The notes under the pieces are model-generated. The model ran no database searches. It was not told where the DNA came from and was given only the letters and a program-made list of their open reading frames with translations. The translations under genes were made by a program, and so were the position numbers. A stretch of DNA of 64,000 nt from assembly GCA_009746045.1 (NCBI GenBank), contig RPFO01000076.1, positions 932,114 through 996,113 of the forward strand, given 5' to 3'. Positions within the stretch are counted from its first letter, which is position 1. Every line of letters starts with the position of its first letter. The stretch is from Mesostigma viride (taxonomy: Eukaryota > Streptophyta > Mesostigmatophyceae > Mesostigmatales > Mesostigmataceae). Positions 22,653 through 34,040 of the stretch are shown here, piece after piece.

Positions 22653-23584
22653 ATCCATCCATCCATCCATCCATCCATCCATCCATCCATCCATCCATCC
22701 ATCCATCCATCCATCCATCCATCCATCCATCCATCCATCCATCCATCCATCCATCCATCCATCCATCCATCCATCCATCCATCCATCCATCCATCCATCC
22801 ATCCATCCATCCATCCATCCATCCATCCATCCATCCATCCATCCATCCATCCATCCATCCATCCATCCATCCATCCATCCATCCATCCATCCATCCATCC
22901 ATCCATCCATCCATCCATCCATCCATCCATCCATCCATCCATCCATCCATCCATCCATCCATCCATCCATCCATCCATCCATCCATCCATCCATCCATCC
23001 ATCCATCCATCCATCCATCCATCCATCCATCCATCCATCCATCCATCCATCCATCCATCCATCCATCCATCCATCCATCCATCCATCCATCCATCCATCC
23101 ATCCATCCATCCATCCATCCATCCATCCATCCATCCATCCATCCATCCATCCATCCATCCATCCATCCATCCATCCATCCATCCATCCATCCATCCATCC
23201 ATCCATCCATCCATCCATCCATCCATCCATCCATCCATCCATCCATCCATCCATCCATCCATCCATCCATCCATCCATCCATCCATCCATCCATCCATCC
23301 ATCCATCCATCCATCCATCCATCCATCCATCCATCCATCCATCCATCCATCCATCCATCCATCCATCCATCCATCCATCCATCCATCCATCCATCCATCC
23401 ATCCATCCATCCATATCCATCCATCCATCCATCCATCCATCCATCCATCCATCCATCCATCCATCCATCCATCCATCCATCCATCCATCCATCCATCCAT
23501 CCATCCATCCATCCATCCATCCATCCATCCATCCATCCATCCATCCATCCATCCATCCATCCATCCATCCATCCATCCATCCAT
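22653..23584. repeat. (CCAT)n microsatellite, about 233 units
   Basis: Uninterrupted 4-base repeat over 932 bases except for one irregular unit at 23413-23416 (CCATATCCAT). Because 4 is not a multiple of 3 and no register gives a stop, it reads open in all frames (Asp-Gly-Trp-Met or Ile-His-Pro-Ser repeats). These are not genes. Confidence 0.98.
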
Positions 23585-23835
23585 TGATCGGGGTATAGTC
23601 CTAGTACAGCCATGCTACGTCCTGGCTATGATGAGATTACTTGCCCACGCTCCTAGTGTTATGCCATGCTCACATGGGTCTTATTGCACCCACAGATTGC
23701 CGGATCGTTAGCGTGTCCGTTTAGCTAGCGTTCCCGAATGCAGCTGTGGCATGCCTTAGGCATGAAGGAGACTGGGGGTCTCTGCCCTTTCTCCTGTTGT
23801 GCGTGACACACAGGGATTAAAAGCACTTCGGTGCT

Positions 23836-23945
23836 CCGTGACTCCCCAACAGGAGCACGTGTTTAATTAATTAATTAATTAATCGGGGTTAGCTAATGCT
23901 CCTTGACTCCCTAATGGGGGCATGAGTTTAATAAATGAATTAAGT
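23836..23945 (+). repeat. Two copies of a LINE 3'-tail hairpin with TAAT repeats
   Basis: GTGCTCCGTGACTCCCC-AACAGGAGCAC is followed by (TTAA)n, then a second, diverged copy from about 23882 (CGGGGTTAGCTAATGCTCC … GGGGGCATGAG) and TTTAAT. The same segment forms the 3' end of the LINE at 31824-32947. The GTGCTCC/GGAGCAC arms can pair. Confidence 0.5.
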
Positions 23946-24021
23946 AGTTAGTTAATTGATCAGGTTGATTCAGATGAGGTCTGTGCTGGTTCCTTGTGGA
24001 CTGGCCAGCCAGGGAGATATC

Positions 24022-24058
24022 TTCTTACATGGTCAGGCCCTTGCCGACCATGTAAGAA
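24022..24058. repeat. Perfect 13-bp inverted repeat
   Basis: TTCTTACATGGTC (24022-24034) and GACCATGTAAGAA (24046-24058) with an 11-base loop. No run of T follows and no gene is near, so a terminator reading is not supported. Confidence 0.5.
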
Positions 24059-25069
24059 CCTGTTAGGCGACGCAGTGGCCAACATTGGACATACCGCCAT
24101 ATGTTTGTCTCCGCGATATGATTTTAGCTGACATGCAGAGCACAGACACTGTTGGCGTCATCCGCTCAACCCCTCTTATTCAGACATGGGACCTCGGATG
24201 TAGGATTAGTAGCGTTGCCCAGGCGGACATTGTCAAAGACTACGACCCCCCAGTTGTGGGTCCTAGGAAATTTAACAAGCATGATTGTCTCCTTGTTGAT
24301 AGGCATTAATTAATCCTTGATGATAGGCATTGCTTGCGTGCAAGATTAGCTCGAGGCCCATATTTTAGACTACTAGCTGAGCTGTGGACATACATGTTGT
24401 TATTGACGTCTTGACGGATATTGACGTCTTGGGGGACTTCCACTATATCTTCTTTGGGGAATTCAGAGATCCCGGTCCCCCAACATGGACATGAGACTAA
24501 TTAAAATCAATTAATCAATGTCATGAATAGAGCGCGTTCATGACGTTCAGTCATGAACAGAGCCCTAACCTTAAACACATAAGAAAACAATTATGGCGGG
24601 CCATGTGACCAATGTAAGAAGCTTAGCCCCCAAACATATTGTTGTCTCACGTAATGAATCACTTGCTGATCAACAAATCGATGGTTATCTCATAGGCACA
24701 ATGTACCTCTGACCATCATTGCTGGCCCATGCATGCATGCACCAATGGCAGCCTACATGACACATACATCGCTTATTTGCCATGTAAAAAATGCGACAAA
24801 GTGTCCATATAGGTACTCATAGATTAGCACAAATTCCTTAGCACGATGTGGACAACTTTACTTAACGGTGAAAGCCTGTCTCGCCCTTATTGCCTTGAGG
24901 GTCCCGGCGATAGGTCCTGTCTGTTGGTCGACATTTTTCTTTTGCAGCTGGCCATCGTCGGTAGGTATGAATGATCTCGATGCTAGCAACTACGATGATG
25001 ATACCCGAGGTAGTCTATACCTAGGATCGAGAGCTTCTTCTTGTATGGCAATGCCGGCAGTTAACTATT

Positions 25070-25790
25070 ACTCCGAATAAAGAGTTAAGAGGTTGGCCCT
25101 CGGCAGTCGGCATGGCGATCACGGAGCGATGACGGGGCGATGACGGGGCGATGACGGGGCGTTGACGCGCGTGATGAATAGGATCTGTTTGACAGGCGGC
25201 GGCTATTGGTAATATAGATTGTTGATTAAGAGAAGAGTTTAGATGTTGGCCCGTGGGCGATGACGGTGACGGCGTCACCGTCATCGCCCTCGACGGGCGT
25301 CATGAATACGACCTTTTTGATATGCGGCGGCTATTGGTAATATAGGTCGTTGACTACTACTCCGAATACAAATGTAAAGAGTTAAGAGGTTGGCCCTCGG
25401 CTGGCTCGGCATGGCGATCACGGGGCGATGACGGGGCGATGACGGGGCGTTGACGCGCATGATGAATAGGATCTGTTTGATAGGCGGCGGCTATTGGTAA
25501 TATAGATTGTTGATTAAGAGAAGAGTTTAGATGTTGGCCCGTCGAGGGCGATGACGGTGACGGTCGTCACCGTCATCGCCCTCGACGGGCGTGATGATAA
25601 GCCCATGTTTGATATGCGGCAGCTATTGGTAGTATAGGTCGTTGACTATCACTCCGAATAAAGAGTTAACAGGTTAAGGCCCTCGGCCGGGCGATGACGG
25701 GGCGATGACGGGGCGTTGACGCTCGTGATGAATAGGACCTGTTTGATAGGCGGCGGCTATTGCTAATATATAGGTCGGATATTTGTGTAC
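25070..25790. repeat. Tandem repeat of about 290 bp, 2.5 units, with internal palindromes
   Basis: Each unit starts near CTCCGAATA…AAGAGTTAA (25071, about 25365 and 25653), contains GATGACGGGGC in two or more copies, then GGCGGCGGCTATTG. The first two also hold an inverted repeat. The palindrome at 25538-25589 has perfect 25-base arms and a 2-base loop; the one near 25250-25300 is nearly as good. Confidence 0.75.
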
Positions 25791-26264
25791 CACCCCCCTC
25801 CTTCCCACGGCAGGTACGCAGCGACCCGCTGTTGTCCTGGCTGCAATTGTGTATCACTTGTACGGTAAGGTAATCCACCCGGCTAAGGGCCACCTTAATT
25901 GCAAAACTCCTGGCATTCGCAGGACTGGGCAGATTGTCATTCTGAGCACGGATTTGGAATCAGCGACATCGACTTCGCATGGTAAAATTCTTGTTGGGAC
26001 CGTTTTGGCACGTTTTGGGGGGGGGGGGGGGGGGGGAGGGGAGGCAAAGTCGGGTTAAGGGCCACCCCTGTTTTTTAGCAGGAAAAAGCAGGGGAAAGCG
26101 GGGAAAGGCCTTGGTTACATGGCTGTAGCGGTTTATTAAATTATTCTGCTCAGCATGCAGCGCCTAACACATGGTGGGCTTCCAGTTTGCTAGCTGCTTC
26201 CATTGACGGCTGAGAACCCTGAACTGAAGACGCAGAATAGCTGAGTGACAGACTTCGCGAGGGG

Positions 26265-26573
26265 ATGGCAGAAGACACGTCCGGGCATCCAGCATTTTCC
26301 CAGAGGATGCTGGATGCTGGCTTAGTTGACTATAGGCACTTTAAAGCCCTCGTCATCGTCACAATGAAAGACGCCGAGGGCAACGCTCCCAAGGCAACCG
26401 ACTGTAGAATTGTATCACCGGCGGGTTCCTTCTCGAGGTTGTTCCAGAGGAGAAATTGCGGGAATGGCGCTGGAACGACTATCAAAAACTGTTTAAGAAA
26501 GAGCACGCTACCATCGATGCTTGGAAGCAGCTGCGACAGCTGGCCACCTGAATTGTGTTCAAGTTTTCAATAA
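26265..26573 (+). CDS. Hypothetical ORF in W, possibly frameshifted
   Basis: An ATG opens 102 codons (AEDTSGHPAFSQRMLDAG…). From about 26435 a different frame looks more protein-like (VVPEEKLREWRWNDYQ … QLRQLAT, stop at about 26551), so a one-base indel or a small intron is plausible. AATAAA follows near 26569, inside a 117-bp tandem duplication. No family is recognised. Confidence 0.25.
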   Translation: MAEDTSGHPAFSQRMLDAGLVDYRHFKALVIVTMKDAEGNAPKATDCRIVSPAGSFSRLFQRRNCGNGAGTTIKNCLRKSTLPSMLGSSCDSWPPELCSSFQ

Positions 26574-26776
26574 AGTCTTTGCATGGTTGTGTGATTGATG
26601 AGCCGTGATTTGCCATGAAGTAGTATAACTTATTATGGCACATCAAGCGACCACATAGGGCCACCTGAATCGTATTCAAGTTTTCAATAAAGTCTTGGCA
26701 TGGTTGTGTGATCGATGAGCCGTGATTTGCCGTGAACTAGTCTAACTTATTATGGCACATCAAGCGACCACATAGG
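26543..26776. repeat. 117-bp tandem duplication
   Basis: The unit starts GCCACCTGAAT at 26543 and again at 26660, with the beginning of a third at 26777. Copies differ at a few positions. Each holds CAATAAAG, so the poly-A signal region has been duplicated. Confidence 0.75.
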
Positions 26777-26954
26777 GCCACCCTGAATTGTAAGGTGTGT
26801 GGGTGTGTCAAAAGTGTTCGATTGTTGTGTTACTTGCCATATCAAGCAACAACATGGAATCATAGATCCATTAAGACATATGAAGTGAGATCGACAACTA
26901 TTCTATTGTAGTTGTGAAACAACTAATTTAGTTAGACATTAGTTACTTCCATGG

Positions 26955-27080
26955 TCGTGTGCGTGTGCGTGTGCGTGTGCGTGTGCGTGTGCGTGTGCGT
27001 GTGCGTGTGCGTGTGCGTGTGCGTGTGCGTGTGCGTGTGCGTGTGCGTGTGCGTGTGCGTGTGCGTGTGCGTGTGCGTGT
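26955..27080. repeat. (GTGTGC)n microsatellite, about 20 units
   Basis: Hexamer repeat over about 125 bases. It gives a false open frame of alternating Thr-His or Ala-His on the minus strand. A perfect 12-bp inverted repeat, AAAATGTCCTCA…TGAGGACATTTT, lies just downstream at about 27155-27180. Confidence 0.95.
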
Positions 27081-27807
27081 GAGCAGGATTGAGTGTGGGC
27101 AAGGGCAAGGGCAAGGGCAAAGTATCTAGAACCTTTATGTCTAATCACTGCAAGAAAATGTCCTCAAATGAGGACATTTTAAAGATGGATACCATTTGTA
27201 ATAACTCACACACGTCAACACATCCATGGGTACGGTATGGAACCATTAACTTTTATGATATGCTCAAGAGTTGAAATGCTTTACATCCATGAAATATGCT
27301 CATTATATAATTGTTTACGATTTATGAATGTAGGGGGGTCGTTACACGAGTGACCAAAAAGCACTCTGACAAGTCATGTTCAATGTGCTAAGAAAGAAGG
27401 CATGGCCAGGTCATGGCTGGTCCTGAAAATGCACTGAGGGTGCCCACAACATGTCTACGTTACACCCTCGCTATCCTAGACCCTGCAGCCTGCCAGGGGG
27501 GGGGCACAAAATGTAAGTGGCAGCCAGGGACGATGGTGCAGGCCAAAAAGCAGGTGTAAAGCTAGCTCAGTCCAAAGAGTGAAACAAGAAGCAAATATTT
27601 GCGTAGGCCAAGGTGAGGTCCAAGATTGTCATTAGAGGCTTGGCTGCCACCACGGTGCTAAACCATGATGCTGAAGCCTCGCATTACATATGAAACATAT
27701 TCTGAAAAGAGGCACGTATTGTAACACAATAACAATGTAAACATGACGAGCTCAAGTTTCCAAGCCAGTCTTCATCACTTGGACAAGAGTTATAGCGTTC
27801 GAAACAT

Positions 27808-28440
27808 ATGGGCATCTAGTCGCTCTACACGTAAGCCAGCCATAATTTCAATGCACAAGGATACACATTTCCATCACCATTCATCTTCATCATCCTGAAC
27901 GACCCGAACACGCGGACAAGATAACGGCAGGCTCGAGCTACCATGGTCCGGATTCTCCCGATTTCTGGCCTGCGCTGGTTGTCTCCTTGATATGGGCAAC
28001 ATCCCAGCAAGCCTTGAAAAGCTTCAGGCAGTATATGTGTTAAATCAAACTACCACATTGCAATTAAACACAGCGACTGCTACTTGCTGCTGTTTTGACA
28101 TCGCAAGACCGTTTACCTTTTCAGTGACGCAACGGGAAAAGAAAGCACTGTCCAGCAAACTTCCGTAATTCCGCTTTGTCGCCGTTTACCGAAACAGCGA
28201 TAACATTTTTGTCGCGAGGGTTTTCTAGCTCCAACTCGGACCAGCCAGCAGCAACCTCTATTGGCACCCGTGATCATTACTATCATAATACGCCGTCTAG
28301 GTCATCTAGTCGCTCTACACGCAAGCCACGAACACGCGGACAAGATAACGGCAGGCTCGAGCTACCATGGTCCGGATTCTCCCGATTTCTGACCTGCGCT
28401 GGTTGTCTCCTTGATAATACGCCAACCCCTTCAGGGTGAC
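27808..28440 (+). repeat. Pair of direct repeats of about 130 bp in W
   Basis: CATCTAGTCGCTCTACACG opens both copies (27811 and about 28303). Both run through GAACACGCGGACAAGATAAC and CCATGGTCCGGATTCTCCCG to TTGTCTCCTTGATA (about 27993 and 28415). The left copy has about 55 extra bases after the first 25. Nothing else is recognised in 27300-28700. Confidence 0.65.
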
Positions 28441-28816
28441 ATCCGTTGTCACGACTCGACGGCTTATGGTCGTCATAGGGAATGAACGCCGGTTCATATG
28501 GAACAGTGAACAAGCTGCTTGTCGTCTGTCGAGCTCTATGCGGAGCACGTAACCTTGTGCAACGATCGTTGCTCAATCCATACGATGCAAGTACCGACTG
28601 GATACATACGAAGCAACGACCGACAACAAGCAGCTGGAATTACGGCATGGCCTGGAGGCAACCGCTGGCCCTTCCCTTGCAGCTACGCCGCCATGCACCT
28701 GTTGTTAAATATTCTGGTCATTTCAAACCAAATTGCGCAAAATGCTGGGGGGGGGGGGGGGGGGGGTCCAGGGGTGGCCCTTAGCGGGTGTGGCCCTTAG
28801 CCGGGTGGATTACCTT

Positions 28817-28985
28817 ATTTGTGTATCACTTGTACGGTATTTGTGTATCACCCCCCTCCTTCCCGCAGCAGGTACGCAGCGACCCGCTGTTGTCCTGGCT
28901 GCAATTGTGTATCACTTGTACGGTATTTGTGTATCACTTGTACGGTAGTTGTGTATCACTTGTACGGTATTTGTGTACCACCACC
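28817..28985. repeat. Short tandem array TTGTGTATCACTTGTACGGTA
   Basis: Four to five copies of about 21 bases, one interrupted by an 80-base segment (CCCCCTCCTTCCCGCAGCAGG…) that also occurs at about 25785-25850 on the other side of W. This array was the target of W. Confidence 0.7.
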
Positions 28986-29984
28986 CTCCACGGCCCATGC
29001 AGCCCGGCCCGGCATCGTGCCGTCGCCGACCCGACAACGTTTTCTCGAACAACACGAATTTGAATTTTAGGGACTGGAGCGGCTGGCACGCTAGCGGCAC
29101 GACCAACGGAACAAGAGAACCGAGAAACTGTGGCCGCCAGGAGGATAAAGGTTTCAAGGCGCATGCGTTTGAGGCTAGCCAGAACCGAATGCGAGGTTTT
29201 ACTTTATCAAACCGATGTATATAAATGTGGCCAGAATTCTTTTCCAGTTGCGGGGTCGTGTGTCGCCAATTTGTTGTTGGGCCGGGCACTTTAATCGTGA
29301 TTGCAAGAAGTCAGTTCACGACGCCGTTAGCGTGGCATTTATGTACAGCAATTCATCGTTCGGCTTCTTTATCCTATCGGCAACTCCTCACGACGTGTGA
29401 GCGTGAGTCGGTTGTCGTGTGAATGGACACTTTCTGGGAAAGTAAGTCTCTAGAGTGCCAATTTCACCGATCGCAAAACATTTACCCAGTTTGGGCAGAT
29501 AGACCTGGCTAAATACGAGGGCGAGCGGAAGTAATTGTTGATGCATAGCCATCTGCTTCCTGCGCTTTGTAATTGTAATGAGTTGTTCGCAAATTGGCGT
29601 CTCTAGCGGTTACTCCTCTGTGCACAGCTGGCGACCAAGAAGACTTCATTGGCAGCCGGACTGCGGATGCGCGTCGTTGGAATATTAGCAACGTTAACAT
29701 GTTTGCTGCGTTTTTTGTGAAGCTTGTCTAGCCGACTGCATTTGGGAGACTTGGCAAGGTTGCCTCCAATCGTTGAAGTCACAACCTGGGTGTCAATTCA
29801 CGTTTACTAGCCACGGTCATAGTAACATTCTAATGGCATTTGTCCCAGTTTCAACATGGGTTTTCACTCTGATCTGATGGAGTGAAGGGCCTAGCTCCGT
29901 GGTTTTGTGTCATTGTAGCAGTTTAGTCGCCTGCTAACGTAGTGAATCTTCCATCCCACCTCTCCCACCCCCACCCGCACTTCT

Positions 29985-29989
<5 letters not shown>

Positions 29990-30061
<72 letters not shown>

Positions 30062-30258
30062 CTCCCCCTCTCTCTCCCCCCTCTCTTTCCCCCCTCTCTC
30101 TCCCCCTCTCTCTCCCCCTCTCTTTCCCCCTCTCTCTCCCCCCTCTCTCTCCCCTCTCTCTCCCCCTCTCTTTCCCCCTCTATTTCCCCCCTCTCTCCCC
30201 CCTCTCTCTCCCCTCTCTCTCCCCTCTCTCTCCTCTCTCTCCTCTCTCTCCTCTCTCT

Positions 30259-30332
<74 letters not shown>

Positions 30333-30335
30333 TCC
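29990..30335. repeat. CT-rich microsatellite
   Basis: Two pure (CT)n blocks (about 29991-30055 and 30263-30330) around a middle of CCCCCTCTCTCT-type units. Long open frames of Leu-Ser or Arg-Glu repeats here are artefacts. Confidence 0.95.
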
Positions 30336-31059
30336 CACCCCCCGCTCTCTTGTCCCTCCCGCACCCCTCCTCTCTCTTTCCCTTTCCCTTGGCTGTTGAG
30401 AAGGACTGGGGTGAAAAATCCAGACCGTTGGTGGCTGCCTTCAAGCAGGAAGTTTCAAGGATCAAGCAGTTTTTGTGAGCTGTCTGATATGGTCACTGCT
30501 GCGACAAAGGTGAGTTATCTTGTTTTTCATGCAATTTTTTTGCTGTAGCTAGGTAAGCCGGCCGTTTTGTACTCCTCTTTCTTTTGCTCTCACGATTATT
30601 CTTGTTGTGGTTTATGTGGTCCCGTTAAGTGGCATGCATTATCATTATCCACATTAGTGTGAGAAACCATCAGCAGTGTTGTAGCTTGCATCTACAACAA
30701 CAGTTTTTGCTGCCGCCACCACTGCTATTACCAACATAAAGTCATTCTTGCTTTCTAAGCACTCTTTTTCCTCTTGGGCTGTTGGTTGGGATACCAGCCA
30801 CCCTTGCACGCATAAATTCCAGCACCGGGTGCATGTGAAAACACAACCAAGGCAAGAATGTCCCCCTATCGCAATATCCCACCCACGCAACGCACCCAAT
30901 GCAGCAAGAATGGGACCACCTTGTTGCCATGAGCTCTAGCACCGTAGCCACCTCTAGCTTTCTACTGTTCCCGTCCATCCTTATTTACACTGGCTGCTTT
31001 GCTTGCATTTCTGGCTCAGTGCCAGTTTGCACTTGCTAGCTTGCTAAGACAATAATGCA

Positions 31060-31450
31060 GCTTGCAAACGGCAAGGGCAAGCACCCGGGTAAGAGCAAAG
31101 GCAACCGCACGAGCAAAGGAAAGGGAAACTGGAAGAGCAAGCACAAGGCCAAGGAAAGGATTAAGGCACTTGTGCTTGCCTAAAGGGCAGGCTCAAGGGA
31201 AATGACAAGGGCAGGGGCAGGCACAAGGGAAGCGGATAAGGGCAAGGGCAGGCGCAAGGGAAAGAGATTAGGACAAGTCAAGCACGAGGGAACGGACAAG
31301 GGCACGGGCAGGCACAAGGGAAAAGATGAAGACAAGGGCAGGCACTAGGGGAAGGATGAGGGCAACGGCAAACACTGGGGATCAAAGGATAGGGGCAAGG
31401 GCAGATGCTAGGGTAACAGTTAGGGCAAAGGCAGGCACAAGAGAAGAATA
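31060..31450 (+). repeat. Degenerate AAGGGCAGGCACAAGGGAAA repeats
   Basis: About 400 bases of purine-rich imperfect units of 25-50 bases. 30480-31060 between the CT block and this array shows nothing I can assign. Confidence 0.6.
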
Positions 31451-31679
31451 AGGGGCCGTGAAGTATAAGTGGAAATGCGGGTGGCGACATGGGGTTCGAT
31501 CGGGGCTGCTGATGCAAATGCAGATTTCAACTGCAGTGACAAACACAAGCGTAGACATAGGCAACGACAGATTCCTTGCATGCGTGCCTTGCTCTTCACC
31601 GGCTGGCTCGTTTGCTAGTTGTCTAACAGTGTCTACCGATAAACATCACTTGCCATTGTAAGGTCTGCCTTGCTGCCGT

Positions 31680-33050
31680 GCTAGTGGGTAGCTGGGTGAT
31701 CGTGCTTGTTCCTTGTCAAGGGAGGGATGCATGTGGAGTAGGTGGGTGGGTGTGCTTGTTCCTTGCCAAGGAAGGGATGCACAAAGGTTAGATAGGTGCA
31801 CGTGCTTGTTTCTTGTCAAGGGATGATTCAGGCGCGCAAGCGATTTGCCCGCATCGTGGGCAGGGAACCAGGAGTGCAGGTTGCTAACAAATTCTGGCAT
31901 GGCGGTGCGGACACGGAGATTCGGCTAGCAGACATCATTTACGCAGACGACACCACCCTCTTCGAGGACACTGAGCACGTGCAGACATGGCTTGACTGCC
32001 TGGCTCTCGAGGCCCGTGCAGTGGGGCTTGAGGTCAGCAAGAAGACAGAGGCCCTGGCGGTTGGGCTCACCAACCCAGCGCCGCCCCTCTATCTCCTAGA
32101 CGGCTCTCGAGTCCTGTATCGGGACCGCGTTAAGCTGCTGGGCAGCCTGCTCCCTAGCTGCGAGGTTGATGTGGACCACCGCATCTCCCTCGCCTGGCAC
32201 GCTTTACGCCAGTACCGGGCCCTGTGGCGCAAGCCCCTGGGCAAGATCGAGAAACAGGACCTGTTCAAGGTCCTCGTCCTTCCTGTTCTCACGTATGGCG
32301 CCGAGACGTGGACCCTCACCGCCGACCTGGCCCGCAAGCTGGACGGCGCGGTCACCAGCATGCTGCGTTCCATTTTCAGAGTAGGATATGCTGCTCATGT
32401 CCGCAATGAGGACCTGTACCAGGGCATGCCCTATATCACCAGCACAATTAAGCAACGCCGCCTGCAGCTAGTAGGGCACCTAGCTCGCACCAACCAGGTA
32501 GACACCTCACGTGGCCCCCCGCAGGACTGCGACCAGCCCAGCCTGGCCGGCACCTCCTGACGTGGGCTGGGCCCAGTGATGTTAGACGCCGCAAGGCCCG
32601 CACCTTCAAGGAACAGCTAGTAGAGGACATGGGGGGCCTAGGCCTCTCCGTGATTTGGAAGAAGATGATGGACAAGGCCAAGTGGGCCCAGGTCATAGAG
32701 GACAACGAGCCCCCCCCAGTGGGGAAGCGCCCGCGTGTGCAATCCCGCGGGAGGCACGCTAGATAGCTCCCCCTAGGGCAGCGTGCGGCTGCCTAGATAG
32801 ATGTTGTAGTTAGTAGATAGATGTAGTATGTAGCCAATGTAGATAGATTAGACCGGTAGGAATGTGTGCACCCATCCATCCATCCATCGGGGTTAATGCT
32901 CCGTGACTCCCCAACGGGAGCACGAGTCTAATTAATTAATTAATTAATTGTCAAGGGAGGGACGCACAAAGGGTAGGTGGGGGCACATGGTTGTGCCTCG
33001 TCAAGGGCGGGATGCACGAAGGGTAGGTGGGGGCATGTGGTTGGTCCTTG
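31680..33050. repeat. Minisatellite of about 55 bp, interrupted by a LINE
   Basis: Units such as CTTGTTCCTTGTCAAGGGAG … ATGCACAAAGG…AGGTGGG run from about 31685 to 31823 and resume at 32948 to about 33045. The LINE at 31824-32947 inserted into one unit. 33060-33700 shows no gene or repeat that I can support. Confidence 0.65.
31824..32947 (+). mobile_element. 5'-truncated LINE with RT C-terminal part
   Basis: Flanked by the 11-bp repeat TTGTCAAGGGA (31813-31823 and 32948-32958). Coding sequence starts inside RT: DIIYADDTTLFEDT holds the YADD catalytic box (near 31942). Then come LFKVLVLPVLTYGAETWTLT and QRRLQLVGHLART, typical of the region after the RT fingers and palm in RTE- or Jockey-like LINEs. 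The frame is open to 32560. A one-base shift near 32510 lets a further stretch to about 32763 read on (RRKARTFKEQLVEDMGG). The 3' tail has (CCAT)4, a hairpin and (TTAA)n. Confidence 0.8.
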
Positions 33051-33769
33051 TCTTTTCACCGCCCAAGCGATGGCGATGTAGCATGCATTATACATTTATT
33101 CGTGCATTAAAAATCACTTTCCTTACAAGCGGCCTTAGCCGACTCCATCTGCCGTTGCCATTTCTCCGTATTGCATTGTCCGGACACGGTTTTTGTGTCG
33201 CAGGTCTTCCCCCGTAAAGGCACAAGCTGCCTGCGCGCGGAATTCTGTGCAGACACCTCGGTTTCCAACACGACGGCTTCCCGCACATATCGAGCTCTGG
33301 ATGTACAACATCTTCCCCCGGCGCACTTGCTCCCGGATGGAGCTTCTGTGCGGTGCCGACATCCCCGGAGCTGTCCTAAGCACCGCATGGAAACAGTATT
33401 TCAAGCCACGAAGAGAAGCCACGAATTTGATATTGACTTGATATTGTCGTCAGAAGACTTGATATGCTATTTTATGTGAAGGCGTTGGATTTTTGTGCAT
33501 GACATGTAATCCTGCATTTAATAATGAAATTTTTTATGAAATAGGAACTTGTCTTGCATGAGCCTTGCTGCAAATGCCATTCATTTTTTTTCCCCCGGGT
33601 AAATGGGTGTTAGGGGTTAGGTTGACCGAAATGATAAGTGAAATCAAAGTGAAATTCTGATAAGTGACATGCGTACTGCAATTCAGAACGACATAGCGAC
33701 ATGATTGTAGTACCGGTAGTGTACGCGAGAAGCATACGACGTCGTAACCTACGGGGACCGAGTACCGGG

Positions 33770-34040
33770 ATCGTAAATTACCAACTCGTAGATTACGACG
33801 TCGCAAATTACTACCTCGTACCTTACTACCTTCGTAAATTACTACCTCGTACATTACTACCTCGTACATTACTACCTCGTACATTACTACCTCGTAAATT
33901 ACTACCTCGTAAATTACTACCTCGTAAATTACTACCTCGTAATTTACGACGTCGGATCTTACCTCGGATCTAATTCGTAACTTACGAGAAAGATCCGACC
34001 TCGTATGTAAACCGTAAGAGTAAAAGCGGAGTAAATTACC
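33770..34040. repeat. Right subterminal repeat array of T
   Basis: About ten copies of the 15-mer CTCGTA(A/C)ATTACTAC between 33785 and 33945, then GTAATTTACGACGTCGG types. Similar motifs stand at 19290-19480 near the left end. Such arrays bind transposase in CACTA elements. Confidence 0.6.

Larger units (their letters stand above)
25868..28815. mobile_element. Inverted-repeat element W with TA duplication
   Basis: Begins AGGTAATCCACCCGGCTAAG (identical over 26 bases to the reverse complement of its right end) and is flanked by TA (25866-25867 and 28816-28817). The joined flanks, CTTGTACGGTATTTGTG, occur intact in the neighbouring array at about 28830-28980, which acts as an empty site. A TA duplication fits Tc1/mariner-like or similar groups, but no transposase is seen. 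Contents: a short ORF, a 117-bp duplication, a GTGTGC array, and two homopolymer G runs. Confidence 0.55.

Noticed and set aside
22515-23613. Open frames of about 350 residues on both strands with Asp-Gly-Trp-Met or Ile-His-Pro-Ser repeats
   Set aside because: They are translations of the CCAT microsatellite, open in all frames because the unit has no stop in any register.
26932-27148. Thr-His and Ala-His repeat proteins
   Set aside because: Translations of a GTGTGC microsatellite.
28817-28985. CRISPR-like array
   Set aside because: Units are contiguous 21-mers without unique spacers, in eukaryotic repeat DNA.
29215-29400. Zinc-knuckle-like CCWAGHFNRDC
   Set aside because: The first Cys pair is adjacent, not CX2C, and the surrounding frame has no gag-like features; probably chance or a very old remnant.
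29891-30478. Arg-Glu-rich or Leu-Ser-rich proteins of up to 180 residues
   Set aside because: Translations of the CT-rich microsatellite; no coding features outside the repeat.
33534-34040. Continuation of the B1 gag frame into T
   Set aside because: The frame passes through the inverted repeat and subterminal array, giving Val-Tyr-Glu-type repeats; the true gag continues at 18807.
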